Below, piece by piece: positions 1-10,500 of a DNA stretch of 64,000 nucleotides (position 1 is its first letter; each line of letters starts with the position of its first letter). A program made the position numbers and the translations under genes. The notes beneath the pieces are model-generated. The model did not search any database and was not told where the DNA came from. It saw only the letters and a list, made by a program, of their open reading frames with translations. The stretch is from Vicia villosa. Its lineage: Eukaryota > Streptophyta > Magnoliopsida > Fabales > Fabaceae. The stretch lies in contig NC_081183.1 of the NCBI RefSeq assembly GCF_029867415.1, positions 193,471,563-193,535,562 on the forward strand. Direction: 5' to 3'.

Positions 1-922
1 CTAACAAAAAATTGTGTAAACCAAAAAGAGGCAATTGGTTGGTACGATGATGAGAAATGCATGCTGCGTTATTCAAACCGTTCAATATTTGGTCTCAATG
101 AAACGAGACCGTTTTACGTTGAATGGAATATGAATAACGCAACAAATGAAGATGAGTTTAATGAAAAGGTGAAGAAATTGTTGGATGGTTTGAGGAACAA
201 AGCTTCATCCGGGGACAGTAACCTTAAATATGCAGTTGGAAGTGATAAGTTTGGTCTGAATAATAATGAAACATTATATGGTCTTGTTCAATGCACACCT
301 GATTTGTCTAAAACATCTTGTGATGATTGTTTGGTTCAATCTATCAAAGAGATTCCAAATTGTTGTAATAATAAGATAGGGGGTAGAATTGTTAGACCTA
401 GTTGTTTTTTGAGATATGAAACCAATTCACTCTTTTATCAAACCTCGTCCTCATCAGATTCACCATCACCATCTCCATCATCACCGTCGTCATCACCATC
501 GTCCTCGCAGTCTTCATCTTCATCACCGTCGTCATCACCATCGTCCTCACCACCATCACCATCGTCATCACCATCGTCCTCACCACCATCACCATCACCA
601 CCGTCACCAGGGCCACCATTCTCAGCTCCTCCTCCGTTTGCACAAAACAATACATCACCTCAACCTCAAGGTATTTATCATACTAAACTTCTCAGTTATA
701 GAAAACTTTTAGAGGTAGTAGTATATATGTTTAAAAAGTGAAATTTAAGTTTGTGGTGTGTGTTCTTAGTATATCTTTGATGCGTTTAATGTATTACAAT
801 AGGTATTAATTTTTATTTTTTATTTTTTTTTTGCAGATAAGGGCAATACGTCAAGAAATGTCGTCCATATAATCCCGTTGATGTTGTTTATTATATTGTG
901 CTCAGTGTTATCATCTTTTTGA
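1..922 (+). CDS. Cysteine-rich repeat secretory protein (DUF26/Gnk2), 3' part
   Basis: Two exons are visible: 1-670, open at the left edge, and 837-922, stop TGA at 920-922. The 166-bp intron has GT at 671 and TTTTGCAG ending at 836, and it joins in phase to give a Gly-to-Asp codon at the seam. The reading frame enters at base 1 with the tail of a first Gnk2 domain (C and LRYS features). A complete second domain follows, with the C-X8-C-X2-C signature (CTPDLSKTSCDDC) near 292-330. A Ser/Pro-rich spacer of about 60 residues follows, encoded by TCACCATCG-like repeats. Exon 2 adds 28 residues ending in a hydrophobic stretch (IIPLMLFIILC) and then a stop. In CYS-rich receptor-like kinases this place holds a transmembrane helix leading into a kinase; here there is none, so a secreted or GPI-anchored extracellular protein fits best. 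The N terminus is outside the window. Confidence 0.8.
433..625 (+). repeat. TCACCATCG-type coding minisatellite
   Basis: A degenerate short tandem array of TCACCATCGTC/TCACCACC motifs encodes the Ser/Pro spacer of the DUF26 protein. The strong base bias opens long frames on the other strand and in other phases; these have no family features and are treated as shadows. Confidence 0.7.
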
Positions 923-1530
923 TGATAAAAAATATGTAGGATTCTATTTGATTAAGAACATGGTAAGCCAAGGAAATAATTTGAAACTATAGTATGTATT
1001 TGCATATTGAAGAAAAGTCAAGGAAATAATTTGAATTGTATGTTGGTGCAGATAAATAGAGGCCAACAATCTTATCCCTAGTTTTATAGTGAAAGTGTAA
1101 GAGAAAGATATAGAAATAGCTAGCAGGTCTGGTTTTTTAAGATAAAGAATTTACACATTTTTCTTTAAAAAAAAAATAAATAAATCTATACTTTCTTTCT
1201 AACTTCTTTCTTTTTAACTTCTCTCTTCTTCTTCGTTTACCTAAAAGGATAGATTTAGAATTTATTGAAAAGATGGAGAGTGCATTGCTAATTTTAATTT
1301 TAATAGGCATTTTTCATTAATTATTATATACTAAAGGAAAATAAATACGCAATAAGCTTTAATTTTATAACGTTATTTTTTTAATGACAAAATCAATTCT
1401 CTTAAAAATTATATTTAAAACACTTAGGAGATACAATATTAAAATACATGAGTTTTTACACTCTTTATAAAAAGTATCAAAGGCAAATTAGATGAAAGCA
1501 TATTAATTATGGAAACATGCTTTCTCATAT
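923..1530. other. Downstream spacer, no gene seen
   Basis: AT-rich sequence after the DUF26 gene. The only structure noted is a short direct duplication (CAAGGAAATAATTTGAA near 969 and 1019). No coding or transposon signature was recognised. Confidence 0.5.
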
Positions 1531-2380
1531 TAGACTATTTTACTTGAAATGACTTTGAGACTTGCCTCTGTCATAGTAAAACATTCAGTCCACGGTCCCA
1601 CCAGTGGGAAAACATTAGTCAAATTCATACATGTATGTTTTTGTTCCTGCATAATACTTTGGAATACCTTTCGGAAGCGGATTCCAGCGAGGTCGCAACT
1701 AAATTGGTATACTTTAGCTTTTAGGGATTTGAGTAGTACAGTTGATGCAAGCTCAAGATGAAGCGTGTCTTGCTTATCCCTCATTCGGGATCCCTATTTA
1801 TAGCCTTTGGAGCAATAATCATCAGCATTAACGTAGGAACATTGGATTCCCTTCACAATGAGTGATATCAGTAACCTCTGTTGTCAGCCATTAAAGGATC
1901 GTAACTCCTGTAACGGTGGCAGCCCTTTGTATGCAAGTAACCGTCGCGGCTGACTAGGGTGAACGACTCCGGCCTCGTTAGAGGTAGCGTATGTCGAGCT
2001 GGAAAATTGCCTCTACCGAGCTGGAAAGTATAAGTCGACTGGCTAGGAGGGTGGTCTACCGACTTGAGGGTTTTCAAGGTCCATCCTAGCTCTTATTCGT
2101 CTTGTTCTTTGTCCTCTCTTCTATCCGATGCCAGCTTGCCTGATCGGCCCAAATATTAAAAATATGTACAAGCCCCCCGACCTAGAATCCTATAGGGATG
2201 AATAGTTTGGTCTATTAAGAGTTTTTTGGGCTAATTTGGTTGACCGGCACCCAAGTCAATCCATCAGTCAAATAATTATTTTAACGTGTGTCAGTGGGTT
2301 TTTAAGAGCAGTTATGGCTCTGTCTTTTCAAATGCTCAGGTAATGATGAGTTTTATGGAAAACACACATCCTTCCCTTAA
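1530..2380 (-). mobile_element. LTR-retrotransposon terminal fragment, unclassified
   Basis: This is higher in GC than its surroundings and looks like an LTR read on the minus strand. It has a TATA motif (CTATAAATAGGGATCC, about 1790-1804 on the complement). Near 2168 a purine-rich tract on the complement (GGTCGGGGGGCT) precedes TGTACATATT, compatible with a polypurine tract followed by an LTR start. No second LTR or target duplication was found, so the boundaries are approximate and the superfamily is open. Confidence 0.4.
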
Positions 2381-2386
2381 CTCTAC

Positions 2387-2839
2387 ATGAATAGCCCAAA
2401 CATAGACTTTAAAAAACCCTTAAACGTTCGCCTTTCCCTCCTTCTTTTCCTTTTACAGAATCCAAGCATTTTAAGCGTGAAGGTCTGCCTAGAGAAGACT
2501 TCTTCCATATATTCAAGCATCTTTCCTTCAGGTAATTCTTCAACATCCTTTGCTTTTTCTCTTTTTTCCATTATGGTTATCATTAGAGAGTGCGACGAGT
2601 CGGGGGACATTCATGTTCCCCAAACTGATGAAGAGAGAAAAGCTCTCTGGAAGCAATGCATGGAATCATGTAATGGGCATGTAAGTCGAGTTGATTTTGC
2701 CCAGATTATCCAAGAGGCATATGGAGACCTCTATGAGTCTTTTAGTGATACTGACTTCGAGTCTGAGTCATCAGGTTCAACAGAGATTCTAACAAAGATG
2801 AGAGGATCTTTCATAGACACTGTAGCGATGAAAAATTGA
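2387..2839 (+). pseudogene. Unrecognised ORF, probably transposon leader, cut by LTR
   Basis: This is an open frame of 150 codons. The part from the Met near 2573 onward (starting MVIIRECDESG) is acidic and Ser/Glu-rich and looks protein-like. The N-terminal 60 residues are low-complexity and may be non-coding leader. I do not recognise the family. The last few codons lie inside the Ogre-like LTR that begins at 2821, so the native C terminus is lost. Its position between retrotransposon pieces suggests the start of a gag-like ORF of an older element. Confidence 0.3.
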
Positions 2840-3249
2840 GACTAGAGCCATTGATTGACTTAGCTCCGACATTTTAGTAGAGTCGCCGCCGTGTTTTATT
2901 GTTTCCAAAGGAAATGGGAAAAAGAGCGAAATAAAATAGACATAAGTTTTTAAAATCAAAACTAATAAACTTATCAGAGATCTTTGGTTCGGGGGTTGGT
3001 TATGCAAGGGGAAGGTATTAGCACCCCTCATATCTGCGGTACTTCGTAGGAACCTTTTTGAAATATATTATTATTGTTATAAATGCTTATGTGTTTTTGT
3101 TTAAATAGAGTGGCATGGTGAGAAAATAAATTTTAAAAGTGTGCTCGGTACGACATAGCATCGTGTGCCTACATACCCCTTAAGTGTAATAGGGAATTCA
3201 GAGCTTTTGTAGTTCCCCTTAAAAAGAAAATAAAAAAAGCCAAGTGGAA

Positions 3250-3500
3250 AAATCTTTTTGGGTGTTGAGCTTTAACAATACTCAGCGGATTTTTAAAATG
3301 TTAAGCTCTAACAATACTTAACAAGTTTTTAAAAGGTGTCAAGCTTTAACAATACAGGGAAAAGGGTAGTTTTAAAAGAGGTTGGTTGAGTTTTAACAAT
3401 ACAAACCCAAGGATTTGAGTTTAAAAAGATTGAGCTTTAACAATACAAAACCATTTTTAAAATAAAGGGTGCATTAGCTTTAACAATACTAAGCATAAAA
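3250..3500. repeat. Degenerate GCTTTAACAATAC tandem repeat
   Basis: About six copies of GAGCTTTAACAATAC-like cores are spaced 35-60 bp apart inside the Ogre-like LTR. Spacers are variable and A/T-rich, so it is an old, diverged array. Confidence 0.65.
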
Positions 3501-4384
3501 TAAAGAGGGAGGAAAAAGAGAGTGAGTACCTTGACAATTTTAGTCAATACCATTCACATTACTTTGGAGTTTAAGCAACATCTTAAGCAATCATTCATTA
3601 TGAGTATCTCAAGTGGTGTGTTTGATATAACATGTGTATCATAGATACAATCAAAGGTGTGAGTTTAAGATAAATAAGATATCAATATATAAACTCAAGT
3701 GTAAAAGTTTAATACATAAAAGGATGACATACCTCAAGATCATTTCATGTAAGAATGAATATGATGTGATGATGGATGAATGTCTCATGGATGTGGGGTT
3801 AGTTGACAATGATTATATGTACAAAGACAATAACATAACCAAAGTATAAATGTACAAAATGTAAATCAACAAATGTGTGTACAAGTGTATAAACAAGAAG
3901 AGATCATAGTAACGAGTTATATCAACGTGATATTGCATTTAAGATCAAAAGATCAAAGGATCACAAGATTAGGGTTTTAGCCAATGTAAGTAAACCTAAT
4001 CATTTTTATTCAGAAAGTTTTAAATGAAGCCCTAGGTGAATCAACTAAGGGATCATGCTTTTCTTTTCAAGATTTACTTATCTTAGCCCTAATTCGTTCA
4101 CAAATGTAATCAAATTTAATTGGTGAAAGATCACTTGAAAATAATTTGATGAAAAGGTGATTTTTTAAAAGGTATTAAAATACCATTTTTGAATTAATTA
4201 AAAGTTTATTAAAATAAAGTATTTTTGTACTTTTAAAAATAAATTCACAAAGTATTTCCCATAAATAGGGAGTGTACAAAAAATCAATTAAAAATAAGTT
4301 GATTTGCTATATTAAATGAATTCTCAAAGTTGTGAATAAAACAAATAAAACTAGTGATAAAAATTAAAGAAAGGGCTGAACAAA

Positions 4385-4505
4385 TTACCACTGGGTCATG
4401 CGCCAAAAGGTGGAGATCGAACCCGTGACCTAAGCAAGGGTTGAACCCACGCCTTTAAATTCATTGGTAAAAACAATTACCACTGGGCCATACGCCCATG
4501 GTGAT
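4385..4505 (-). repeat. tRNA-like A/B-box remnants (SINE-like)
   Basis: On the complement a TGGCCCAGTGG match to the Pol III A box (about 4480-4500) is followed roughly 45 bp later by GGGTTCAACCC, a B-box match. A second GGGTTCGATC and a second ATGACCCAGTGG follow. The pattern resembles a tRNA-derived SINE or a decayed tRNA pair. No complete cloverleaf can be drawn, so it is not called as a tRNA. Confidence 0.35.
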
Positions 4506-4546
4506 AAAGAAATGACTTTGGTTTAATAAATATATAACCCAGTCAG

Positions 4547-5399
4547 AAATGTGTAAAAAATTAGATAAAATCAAAAAATGGCAAAAGGAAAGAGTCTTAA
4601 GAACGCACGTATTACCATTGGGGTGGCTTTGGTTTACTAAAACGCCTTCAACTAAATATATTTTAAATCAGGTTTCAACTCCATCTTCAACCTTTGAACA
4701 AACCATTTTCAAAAAACGTGAAACTTTAAATTTTTGCCCAGAGTTCATAATTTTTCTGGCTTTGCAACTGGTAATAAAAATGTACAAATTCTAATAAGCT
4801 TCACCACCCGAGTCAAGTATGGTCAAGCTGCCTCCATCCAGAATAAGCTTCACCTTGGAGGTAAGTTCATTGATAACTACCCTCACCACCCGAATGGTAG
4901 GATTTGGGTTCATTGGAACTCTAATAACATAGATATAAAAGTTACTGCTTCCACTAGTCAATTTATTCAGAAATGTGTAAAAAATCAGATAAAATCAAAA
5001 AGTGGCAAAAGGAAAGAGTCTTAAGAATGCGTGTATTACCATTGGGGTGGCTATACACCCGTTTACTAAAACGCCTTCAACTAGATATATTTTAAATCAG
5101 GTTTCAACTTTATCTTCAACCTTTGAACAAACCATTTTCAAAAAACGTGAATCTTTAAATTTTTGCCCATACTTCATAATTTTTCTGGCTTTGCCACTGG
5201 TAATAACAATGTACAAATTCTAATAAGCTTCACCACCTGAGTCAAGTATGGCCAAGCTGACTCCATCAGGAATAAGCTTCACCTTGGAGGTAAGTTCATT
5301 GATAACTACTCTCACCACCCGAATGGTAGGATTTGGGTTCATCGGAACTCTAATAACATAGATATAAAAGTTATTGCTTCCACTAGTCAATTTATTCAT
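4547..5399 (+). repeat. Tandem duplication, 424 + 429 bp, across the LINE 5' junction
   Basis: Copy 1 (4547-4970) and copy 2 (4971-5399) are near-identical. Both begin AAATGTGTAAAAAAT and end CCACTAGTCAATTTATTCA; a small indel after GGGGTGGCT accounts for the 5-bp length difference. Each copy contains about 240 bp of pre-insertion flank, then the LINE target duplication, then the first about 180 bp of the LINE. The duplication therefore arose after LINE insertion. Confidence 0.85.
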
Positions 5400-6426
5400 A
5401 TGGGAATCCATGATAAACAGGGAGCATTTAAATTCTGGCTTACTGCAATTTATGGTCTGAACAAGCTTGAGCAAAGGAAAACTTTATGGGAAGATCTTAA
5501 TAATCTGAATATTCTGGGGGCTTGGTGTCTAGCATGTGATTTTAATAATGTTCTTAGTTCTCAGGACAGGATTGGTGGTAAACCTGTCAATGAGGCAGAG
5601 GTTAGGGATCTAGATAGAATGATGAGCAACAATGACCTTGCTGAGATGTCTAGTAGTGGTGACTATTACACATAGTCTAACAAACACCATATAGGGACTA
5701 TCTACTCTCGAATTGATAGGATTTTAGGGAATACTGAATGGTTCCAGGATCACTTGGAATGTTCCTTAAAAATTCTACCTCCTAATGTCTCTGATCAATC
5801 CTTGATATACCTTCATCATCAAGAGTTCAATCTCAGAAGACATGAAAGATTTAAATTTCTGAACTGTGTGACTTATTCTGAAAGATATCATCAAGCTGTG
5901 GAGCAGAGTTGGAATGAGTCTATACAGGGTGGGCTTATCTATGTGTTGTGGAATAAGTTGAAGAGACTTCAACGTATTCTTTATAAAATGAACAAGCCTC
6001 TAGTGTCTGCCAGTCAAAAAGTTGTTCAAGCTCAGGCTAATCTATATGTTGCTCAAGAGAATCTGATTGAGGACAGAATGAACACTGAGAAGATTGCTAA
6101 TGTAAAAAGATGCACCAAAGACCTTATTAAATGGAATGATATAGAGGACAACATTATGAAACAAAGGGCTAAGATCTCTTGGCTAAAGGCAGGTGATGGG
6201 AACAATGCTTACTTTCATGCTTCTATCAAAATTAAGCAGTCCTCTGAGGCTCTATCAATGTTGGAAAAAGACTATGGCCAGAATATTACCACTCATGATG
6301 CTATAGAAGGAGAAGTTCTAGACTTTTATGGCAAGATCATGGGAACTAGGCAGAGTACTTTGGACTGTGTTGATATTGGTGTTTTGAGGAAAGGTGCTCA
6401 GTTGAACAAAGATCAAAGATTGAACC
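5218..6426 (+). pseudogene. LINE endonuclease/pre-RT fragment
   Basis: The translation shows L1-type AP-endonuclease landmarks: CDFNNVLSSQDRIGG near 5540-5580, then DYYT followed by an in-frame TAG at 5673 where the family has Trp, then SRIDRIL and the region leading to the RT (SWLKAGDGNNAYFHA near 6175-6215). Stops and frame changes make it non-functional. The frame ends when Ogre-like sequence begins after GAACC (6422-6426). The 5' end is truncated within the endonuclease, typical of incomplete target-primed reverse transcription. Confidence 0.8.
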
Positions 6427-7203
6427 TGTCATACCCCTAATTTTGCCCTAAGTTTTTTCATCTGATTCATTTGCATTAGCATCAATTCATCTGTGTCCAA
6501 AATAAATTTCAATTGCACACGTTGCATTTCAAATTAGTATAAAATTCGAAGTTGATTTCTCATCATTTCAATTAGTAATCATTTTTATTTTTATTTTTTT
6601 CAAAGTCAAAATTATTCATAATCATGTTTCGCTCATTTTAATTAAATTTTGCATAGAGAATTCATTTTTACCTTTTAATAAATTTACATACATTTTCTTT
6701 TTGAAATTCTATTTAAAATTGGTTTAATGATTAAATTGTTATTTAATTGTTATCAATTTAAATTGGAATTAAAATAGAAAGTATATGATCATATAATTCA
6801 TGTATTAAAAATATTTTTTTTACATCATTATTAAAACAAAATGAGGAAAAATATAATTAAAAAAACAAACAAACAAAAGAATTCAGCATCCTATGTACCA
6901 AAAGAAAAAAAAAGAGTAGTTGCTTTTGGTTCTTTCTTTTTGCGCCTCTTGGTCCTTCACACAGCATATGCCCTGTACAAAACAACAAACAAAACAGTCC
7001 AAAATACTGCTACCAGTCCAAAAAACCTGCACCATAGCTGTCCCGATACAGTCCAATATTTACACCAAAATGGCAAAAGAACAAAACCTGCATTGTTAAA
7101 GGAAAACAAGAGCAAGAGAGAAAGAAAACATCAAAAAACATACCAACAAGTTGTAAAACAATTTTGAAATCCGGATTCCCTCTTAAAACCCTAGTTTCAT
7201 CCC

Positions 7204-7210
7204 TATATAA
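7204..7210 (+). promoter_or_regulatory. TATA box of Ogre-like LTR
   Basis: TATATAA is followed by GGAGCGGG and a CA-rich, coding-free stretch. This is plausible as the U3/R transition of the plus-strand LTR beginning at 6427. Based on motif and position only. Confidence 0.4.
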
Positions 7211-8784
7211 GGAGCGGGATTCTTCAGCCACAGGGAAGAACGGACAAAACCTCTGCTGAAGATTAAACCTCAACTATCCCACATCTTTCAACCTGAACCA
7301 AACAACTTCTCCACTCATTCAGAACACTCAAAAACCTAAAAAACACTCTCTGTCCAGAAACCTTAAACACACTTACCGCACGTACCGTAAAGCTCAACCT
7401 CACCGCTCACAGTGAGGAACAAACACAGCGTTTAGCAATAGACACACACAAAAGAGCACCAACAGAACAACAATACAACAACACAAAACCGCTGCGTATA
7501 CAACAAAACCGTATTCACTCAGCAACACACAACAGAAGCAAAAACCCACAAAAACGTCCAAACCCGTGGCATTACAACTTCTGCCAAGAACACAACGCAC
7601 AACAGCAATCGCACAGAGAGGAGATGAGTTTCACGTTTCTTTTTTGTCCTCTCCATTTGGAATCCGAGTTGGGCCTTTGATATGAGCCCAGGTTTGTTTT
7701 AATTCACCACCAATCTATTTCAGCACCCCCATAAGCACACCATTGGGCTTTCAACTCTTCTAGCCTGTGGGTGTCGTTTTTTTTACCTCCCCGTTTCACT
7801 TGGGAGGACGGCACGCTAGACCCTTCACGCGGAATTTGGAAGGAGAATGCGCCCGTGACGGGATGAATTTTGTTTCAGTTCTTCCTACGATAGCACACGA
7901 ACTTTTTAATTATCCTACAAGGAGGAAGGGGAAAAAGATCTCAAATAAATCCTAGGAGTTTGCTAAGTGTGGGGATTCACCTAGACTAGAAATTTTGGAG
8001 TCCGGGAGGTCGGTTATACATAGGGAAGGTTTTAAGCACCTTACATATCCGTAGTGCTCTACGGGAACCTTCTCCGTGTCTATGTGTTTGTGTTTGTTGC
8101 TAATTATTGGGAAAGTTTCTCCTTTGTGTTAGGAGAAGGAATTGAATTGATTTGAAAAAGACAGACAAACTGACTATTTTTGGTTTTTTATTAGCTCGCT
8201 GAGATTCCTTGTGAACCTCATGCCTACATATCCCTAATGGAAGTCAGAGCTTTTTGTAGTTCAGAGAACTAATTAGGGAAATTAATTATTTTGGTGCCTT
8301 GCTTGAAGCTCAAGGTTGAAGCTTGAATTAAATCTCTGTTTACAGTAAAGAGACATGAAATCATCTTTACAGAGAGGTATTTCTATTATTCCACCACAAA
8401 CATTTAAAGTGACAGAAAAGCTGAGTTTGTTTCATTAAGAGAGGGACCTTACTTGGTTGATCAAGTATGCCAGTCACGTGTCTATTGAATGAAAGATTCT
8501 CGACCAAATAAGGGAAAGTTGTACAAGTCTAGGTGTGTGCCAGAGCATGCCTTTCACGAGTCCTAAATGGGAGAATGTTTGAAATGATTGTTTGTTTGAA
8601 ATGATTTTTTGTGGTGAGATAAGAGAAATATCTCTCTATAGAGATAAGCTATGTCTGTCTACTGTTTGAAAGATTTGATTTTTAGCTGGCTTGTATGAGG
8701 CCCAAGCTTGAGGCTTTTGATTGATTTTATTGACTCTAGGAGATAACTCTACTGGGGATTAACTAAAATAAGAAGTTTTTGTGT

Positions 8785-8895
8785 TATGTACAAAGTCCAG
8801 AATTGAGGCTGACTCTAACTGGAGAGTATTTATTTGATGGATTTTTATTTGGTGCTCTGTACAAAGCCCAGAATTGTGGCTGACTCTTAATTGGG

Positions 8896-8947
<52 letters not shown>

Positions 8948-9170
8948 GTCTTGTATGAAGCCCAAGGTTGTGGCTGACTCTTACTGGGGAAGTCATTGTT
9001 TTCTGCCTTGTATGAAGCCCAAGGTTGTGTCTGACTCTTACTGGGGAAGTCATTGTTTTCTGCCTTGTACAAAGCCCAAGGTTGTGGCTACTTGAAGATG
9101 AAAGACTCACTGGGGAGACTCTATTATCTGCCTTGTACAAAGCCCAAGGTTGAGGCTGACTCTAAATAGG
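8785..9170. repeat. 57-bp minisatellite (TTGTATGAAGCCCAAGG)
   Basis: The clearest units start at 8951, 9008 and 9065 (57-bp spacing) and 9133. Diverged copies occur near 8788 and 8858. The core is TTGTATGAAGCCCAAGGTTG followed by TGGCTGACTCTTACTGGGGA. It lies inside the solo LTR; isolated copies of the core recur near 9850 and 9900. Confidence 0.8.
8898..8945. repeat. (TA)n microsatellite
   Basis: About 24 uninterrupted TA units sit within one unit of the 57-bp array. Tyr/Ile-repeat frames across it are artefacts. Confidence 0.95.
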
Positions 9171-9235
9171 GGAATACCTATGAGTAAGGTTTTGACTTTT
9201 AAGGGAATATGTGGGTTCAAAAAGATGGTTTTGGA

Positions 9236-9565
9236 AGCTAACCCTTTCCAGGGAATTATGACTTTAGAGGACTGATTTTGGAGGCTAACCCTTTTCTAGG
9301 GGCTTTTTGTTAAAATGAAGGAATTAATGGAGGCTAACCCTTTCCATGGGTTTTTGTTAAAATGAAGGAATTAATGGAGGCTCACCCTTTCCAGGGATTT
9401 TTGTTAAAATGAAGGAATTAATAGAGGCCAACCCTTTCCAGGGGTTTTTGTTAAAATGAAGGAATTAATGAAGGCTAACCCTTTCCAGGGGTTTTTGTAA
9501 AAATGAAGGAATTAATGGAGGCTAACCCTTTCTAGGGTTTTTTGAAGATGATGGCCGAATGATTA
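9236..9565. repeat. 47-bp minisatellite (GAGGCTAACCCTTTCCAGGG)
   Basis: Units start at 9331, 9378, 9425, 9472 and 9519, an exact 47-bp period, with two diverged units upstream (9236, 9282). The remainder of each unit is TTTTTGTTAAAATGAAGGAA then TTAATG. The high identity indicates more recent homogenisation than in the neighbouring 57-bp array. Confidence 0.9.
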
Positions 9566-10004
9566 ACTATTTGAGACTTCTTGTTTAAAGCCCTAGATTA
9601 AGGCTGACACTGACTGAGGATAGACAGATATGGATCCTAGACTCTGCTAAGGAAGAAAATTATTGGAGATAAGGGTGACAGAGATTGTCCATGTCTCTCA
9701 TTCCAAAAGGTGTACTCAATACTGGGATTGAGACATTCTTAGCTTGTTTAAAGTCTGGTTTAAAGAATAGAAGAAACTCACCCGGGTAGGCTAAAAGGTG
9801 ACTAAAGACCTATTCCTATGTTTATAAAAAACCTGATGGGTCCTTGTATACAAGCTCAAGAGTAAGCAGGGAATGCTTTTAAGAAGCCTGTGGGTCCTTG
9901 TACAAAGCCCAAGAGGAGGCTAATCGAGGGTCATCGAGGGTCCTTGTTATAGAACAAGAGAAAGCTATGTGGTTTTGAACTTATTTTGGCTCTAAGCAAA
10001 TGGG

Positions 10005-10500
10005 TAAGAGGTTTCACCGGGAATAATTCCTCTTGGGTGGATGTGCCCTAATTTGGGTTCTAAGGCTTTTTCAAGATGTTTCACCGGGAAAAATTCATCT
10101 TGAGAGTTTGAACTAAAGATCTCTAATTAGGAAAGAGCCTTCACCGGGAAGACATTCTCAATCCTAGGCCATAGTCCTATAATATATATATATATAGTTT
10201 AACTGTCCTAAGGTTTACACTCAGACGTAGTTCTAAACAATATATATACAGTTTATATTTGACAGTAATTTAAATGAAAGCTTATACATTAAAAGCTATA
10301 AAGCCTAACCTGGATGGAGTGGAGGCCTTTGAAGATGTATGTACAAAGCCTTACCAGTAGCTTGATTGTTTATTGATAACAGTTGAATACTTATTATAAA
10401 CAGTTAAAGGTTTTTGAAAACAGAAGAAGTGAAGATGGACATTAGGTCACATAGGTATCTGAAGAGTTTCACCGGGAATAATGCCCTTCAAATACCAGAA
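10005..10500. repeat. Dispersed TTTCACCGGGAA motifs
   Basis: Copies of (G)TTTCACCGGGAA or CTTCACCGGGAA occur at about 10010, 10080, 10140 and 10467, always followed by a short AT-rich stretch and a CTC/CTT run. It is an old expanded repeat within the solo LTR. Confidence 0.6.

Larger units (their letters stand above)
2821..4540 (-). mobile_element. Ogre-like (Ty3/gypsy) LTR fragment
   Basis: At 2880-3055 the complement carries the conserved legume Ogre-type U5 block: a GGCGACTCT motif, a TTTCCCATTTCC-like stretch, and the block seen on the plus strand as GGTTATGCAAGGGGAAGGTA followed by TTAGCACCCC. The same block occurs in opposite orientation at 14870-15060 and in the same orientation near 7990-8060. 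The left edge is placed at the TG of TGTAGCGATG (2821). The far end lacks the expected TGTCATACCC start, so this is a 5'-truncated LTR in minus orientation. Confidence 0.55.

Noticed and set aside
398..712. Long frames on both strands across the Ser/Pro spacer (His-rich, Asp/Gly-rich, Met/Val-rich)
   Set aside because: Products of the low-complexity TCACCATCG repeat; only the DUF26 frame continues into conserved domains and a proper splice site.
7400..7600. Cys/Val-rich minus-strand frame of 66 codons
   Set aside because: Lies in an AC-rich LTR stretch; the composition alone creates it.
8759..9140. Frames with Ile-Tyr repeats over (TA)n
   Set aside because: Microsatellite translation; no family features.
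8785..9565. CRISPR-like appearance of regularly spaced repeats
   Set aside because: Plant nuclear DNA. Repeat units are contiguous minisatellites without unique spacers and lie within an LTR.
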